From TMED109 sp015660425 (GTDB lineage Bacteria > Pseudomonadota > Alphaproteobacteria > TMED109): 13,901 nucleotides of DNA. The DNA lies in NCBI GenBank assembly GCA_029936295.1, contig JAPYTH010000034.1, positions 1-13,901 on the forward strand, written 5' to 3'. A program made the translations under genes and the position numbers. This document shows, piece by piece, positions 13,188-13,901 of the stretch. The notes beneath the pieces were generated by a model that saw only the letters and a program-made list of their open reading frames with translations, made no database searches and was not told where the DNA came from. Position 1 is the stretch's first letter. Each line of letters opens with the position of its first letter.

Positions 13188-13901
13188 ATGGATTTAGGTA
13201 TTAAAGGTAAATCAGCAATTATATGTGCATCTAGTAGAGGTTTAGGAAAAGCATGTGCATATTCATTAGCAATAAATGGAGTCAATATTATATTAAACGG
13301 TAGAGATGAAGATGTATTGGAAAAAACTAAAGTTGAAATTGCTACAGTTGCGCCAGATATTAAAATTAGTGCTATTCCTTGTGATGTGTCAACGGTGGAG
13401 GGAAGAGCAAAATTATTAGAAGCCTGTCCTGAGCCAGATATTTTGGTAAATAATAATGGAGGGCCACCTTTTAGAGATTTTCGTCAAGTAGATAGGGAAG
13501 CAATAATAGAAGGTGTAGAAATGAATATGATTACACCGATAGAGTTAGTTAAAGGTGTAATTGATGGAATGGCAAATAGAGGGTTTGGAAGAATTGTTAA
13601 TATAACCTCAGTATCTGTAAAAAGACCTGTCGTGGGGTTAGATTTGTCAAGTGGTGCAAGAGCAGGATTAACAGCTTTTTTATCTGGAGTAGCAAGATCT
13701 GTTGCAGACAAAAATGTGACTATAAATAATATATTGCCTGGATTTTTTGATACAGATAGATTAAGACAAGGTGTTAATTCAACTGCAAAAATGACTAATG
13801 AAAGTGAAAACGTTGTTGCAGATAGAATGGCTTCTAGTATTCCTGCAAAACGTTTTGGTGCTCCTAATGAATTTGGTGAAACATGTGCGTTTTTATGCAG
13901 T
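13188..13901 (+). CDS. Short-chain dehydrogenase/reductase family protein (3' end outside window)
   Basis: The first 238 codons are present and the gene runs off the window. AAGGA lies seven bases before the ATG. The fold is a classical SDR: a nucleotide-binding ASSRGLGKA loop (14-22), the NGRD turn (37-40), CDVS (65-68), a VNNNGGPP strand (87-94) in place of NNAG, NITS with Ser141, and a LPGFFDTDRL segment (183-192). The catalytic YxxxK is missing: the aligned residues are Ser154 and Arg158 in LSSGARAGL. A subfamily I recall as annotated 3-oxoacyl-ACP reductase (MDLGI start, GARAGL, TINNLLPG) shares this change, so it is probably inherited rather than decay, and reductase function is uncertain. 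It follows cysK in the peroxiredoxin operon. It should not be called FabG on this evidence. Confidence 0.9.
   Translation, partial: MDLGIKGKSAIICASSRGLGKACAYSLAINGVNIILNGRDEDVLEKTKVEIATVAPDIKISAIPCDVSTVEGRAKLLEACPEPDILVNNNGGPPFRDFRQVDREAIIEGVEMNMITPIELVKGVIDGMANRGFGRIVNITSVSVKRPVVGLDLSSGARAGLTAFLSGVARSVADKNVTINNILPGFFDTDRLRQGVNSTAKMTNESENVVADRMASSIPAKRFGAPNEFGETCAFLCS

Noticed and set aside
13067..13285. Minus-strand open frame across the cysK/SDR junction, and a similar one at 13484-13711
   Set aside because: Both are antisense to well-supported genes and show no recognisable domain; they are shadows of the coding frames.

Overview
The window looks like a piece of an AT-rich, free-living alphaproteobacterium, possibly marine. 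This is inferred from the alphaproteobacterial style of the pyruvate kinase, the CysK (with its TAGNT loop and the PETQSEEKK stretch) and the class IV aminotransferase, and from roughly 30% GC in most genes. It holds 15 protein genes, the last cut by the window end. I see no tRNA, rRNA, CRISPR array, transposase or phage gene, and no stretch above 300 bases lacks a gene.

Layout. (1) 1-1590: a short GC-richer tandem repeat, then pyruvate kinase (pyk). By hand count pyk is about 40% GC against roughly 30% for the rest. (2) 1656-2756: a YdjA-type nitroreductase (minus) divergent from a single-domain rhodanese (plus). (3) 9496 down to 2770: a tight minus-strand run of seven genes with gaps of 2 to 38 bases. 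In transcription order these are MetY (O-acetylhomoserine sulfhydrylase), an alpha/beta hydrolase, an exported hydratase of the 2-keto-4-pentenoate hydratase/FAH family, a D-amino-acid aminotransferase, an Ldh_2 malate/lactate-type dehydrogenase, an HCCA-isomerase-like DsbA-fold protein and an ACR3 arsenite permease. A good sigma70-type promoter (TTGAAA, 17 bases, TATAAT) stands in front of metY. (4) 9589-10887: a stand-alone 3-hydroxyacyl-CoA dehydrogenase, convergent with (5) an Lrp/AsnC regulator at 10892-11374. (6) 11509-13901: a plus-strand run of 1-Cys peroxiredoxin, cysteine synthase and an atypical short-chain dehydrogenase, divergent from the lrp gene.

How they may work together. Much of the content handles sulfur and 2-oxo/2-hydroxy/amino acids: direct sulfhydrylation (MetY, CysK), 2-oxo acids (aminotransferase, Ldh_2, hydratase), thiol/redox chemistry (rhodanese, peroxiredoxin, DsbA-fold protein) and metalloid efflux (ACR3). 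The minus-strand cluster reads as a catabolic or salvage operon, but its substrate cannot be read from sequence and a joint pathway is inference.

Most notable signals: a near-consensus Lrp box, a perfect 7-1-7 palindrome, in the lrp/peroxiredoxin divergent promoter; the exported hydratase; a 3HCDH module without the hydratase half found in FadN-like proteins; an SDR without the YxxxK Tyr and Lys; an ACR3 gene without arsR or arsC; and two genes (pyk, cysK) whose starts look leaderless.
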